In this document: piece by piece, positions 63,799-64,000 of the stretch | Numbering within the stretch: the stretch's first letter is position 1 | How the letters are laid out: every line of letters starts with the position of its first letter | DNA from: Rhynchonema sp. JSB1_4 | Taxonomy: Eukaryota; Nematoda; Chromadorea; Monhysterida; Xyalidae | Reading direction: 5' to 3' | DNA length: 64,000 nt | Assembly: GCA_030248065.1 (NCBI GenBank) | Contig: JASAMV010005263.1 | Coordinates: forward strand, 1 to 64,000 | Notes under the pieces: model-generated | The model's input: only the letters and a program-made list of their open reading frames with translations | Told to the model about the DNA's origin: nothing | Databases searched by the model: none | Position numbers and translations under genes: made by a program

Positions 63799-64000
63799 TG
63801 GGGGTGGGCCCTGGTATTGGGTATTGGGTGTTGGCTCGGGTCAAAAAATCGGTGTTGCCCCCATATCTAATTATAAAAATGGAAAGTTGTGACAGATTAA
63901 TATTATCTATTAGTTGAAGACACCATAAAAAGTGAGAGCTTGATGAAGGCAGCAATGAAAAGGAAAAAACAGAGAAATAAATGAAGGCAAAAAAGAGAGC
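63799..64000. other. Window edge, no feature
   Basis: G-rich then A/G-rich sequence without a frame or repeat I can define. Confidence 0.4.

Overview
The window is animal (metazoan, probably invertebrate) nuclear DNA. It has spliced host genes, a tandem satellite, many fold-back elements and MITEs, and one very large self-synthesising DNA transposon of the Polinton/Maverick (adintovirus-like) type. The phylum cannot be named from the sequence. The animal call rests on two tandem paralogues of TMEM180/MFSD13A to the right of the element, each rebuilt here as ten exons and 518 codons with phases that close exactly.

Layout. 1-2480: the end of an RGG/RS-rich reading frame and unassigned DNA. 2485-7443: a satellite with a 144-bp unit and a higher-order 1073-bp duplication. 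7444-43329: the Polinton (35,886 bp), bounded by about 185-bp terminal inverted repeats that both start AGTAGTATGGG. 43330-56250: two TMEM180 copies on the minus strand in a segmental duplication of about 6.3 kb. 57502-60862: a spliced minus-strand gene for a helical, possibly BAR-like protein. 60863-64000: repeat-dense DNA with several nested elements.

Inside the Polinton. Core genes are a basic core-like protein, the double-jelly-roll major capsid protein, protein-primed DNA polymerase B, a penton-like minor capsid protein, a retroviral-type integrase (interrupted by one TGA), two small conserved Polinton proteins, a packaging ATPase and a protease-like protein without its catalytic residues. 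Nucleotide metabolism is covered by a deoxynucleoside kinase and a dUTPase. The unusual cargo lies mainly between 14.8 and 28.1 kb: an AT-hook protein, a multi-intron MATH-BTB-BACK (SPOP-like) CUL3 adaptor with a long basic tail, an F-box/LRR-like SCF adaptor, and two adjacent spliced type I membrane proteins. The first of these has a polyproline stalk and a Cys-rich tail. A small protein at the right end has weak Bcl-2-like features. A defective Ty3/gypsy retrotransposon (about 33.56-40.59 kb) sits in what looks like an intron of another Polinton gene. Core genes are packed so tightly that start and stop codons of opposite genes share palindromes (CATG, TTAA, CTAG), while the cargo genes carry many introns.

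Taken together the element looks like an integrated virus-like genome that makes its own replication, packaging and capsid proteins. It has also collected host-interaction genes: two ubiquitin-ligase adaptors of different classes, surface glycoproteins and perhaps an apoptosis inhibitor. An AT-rich iterated motif (GATTAATYGGTTTTT-like) lies upstream of several of its genes and may be its promoter element. All splice assignments were made by eye from reading phase and consensus sites.
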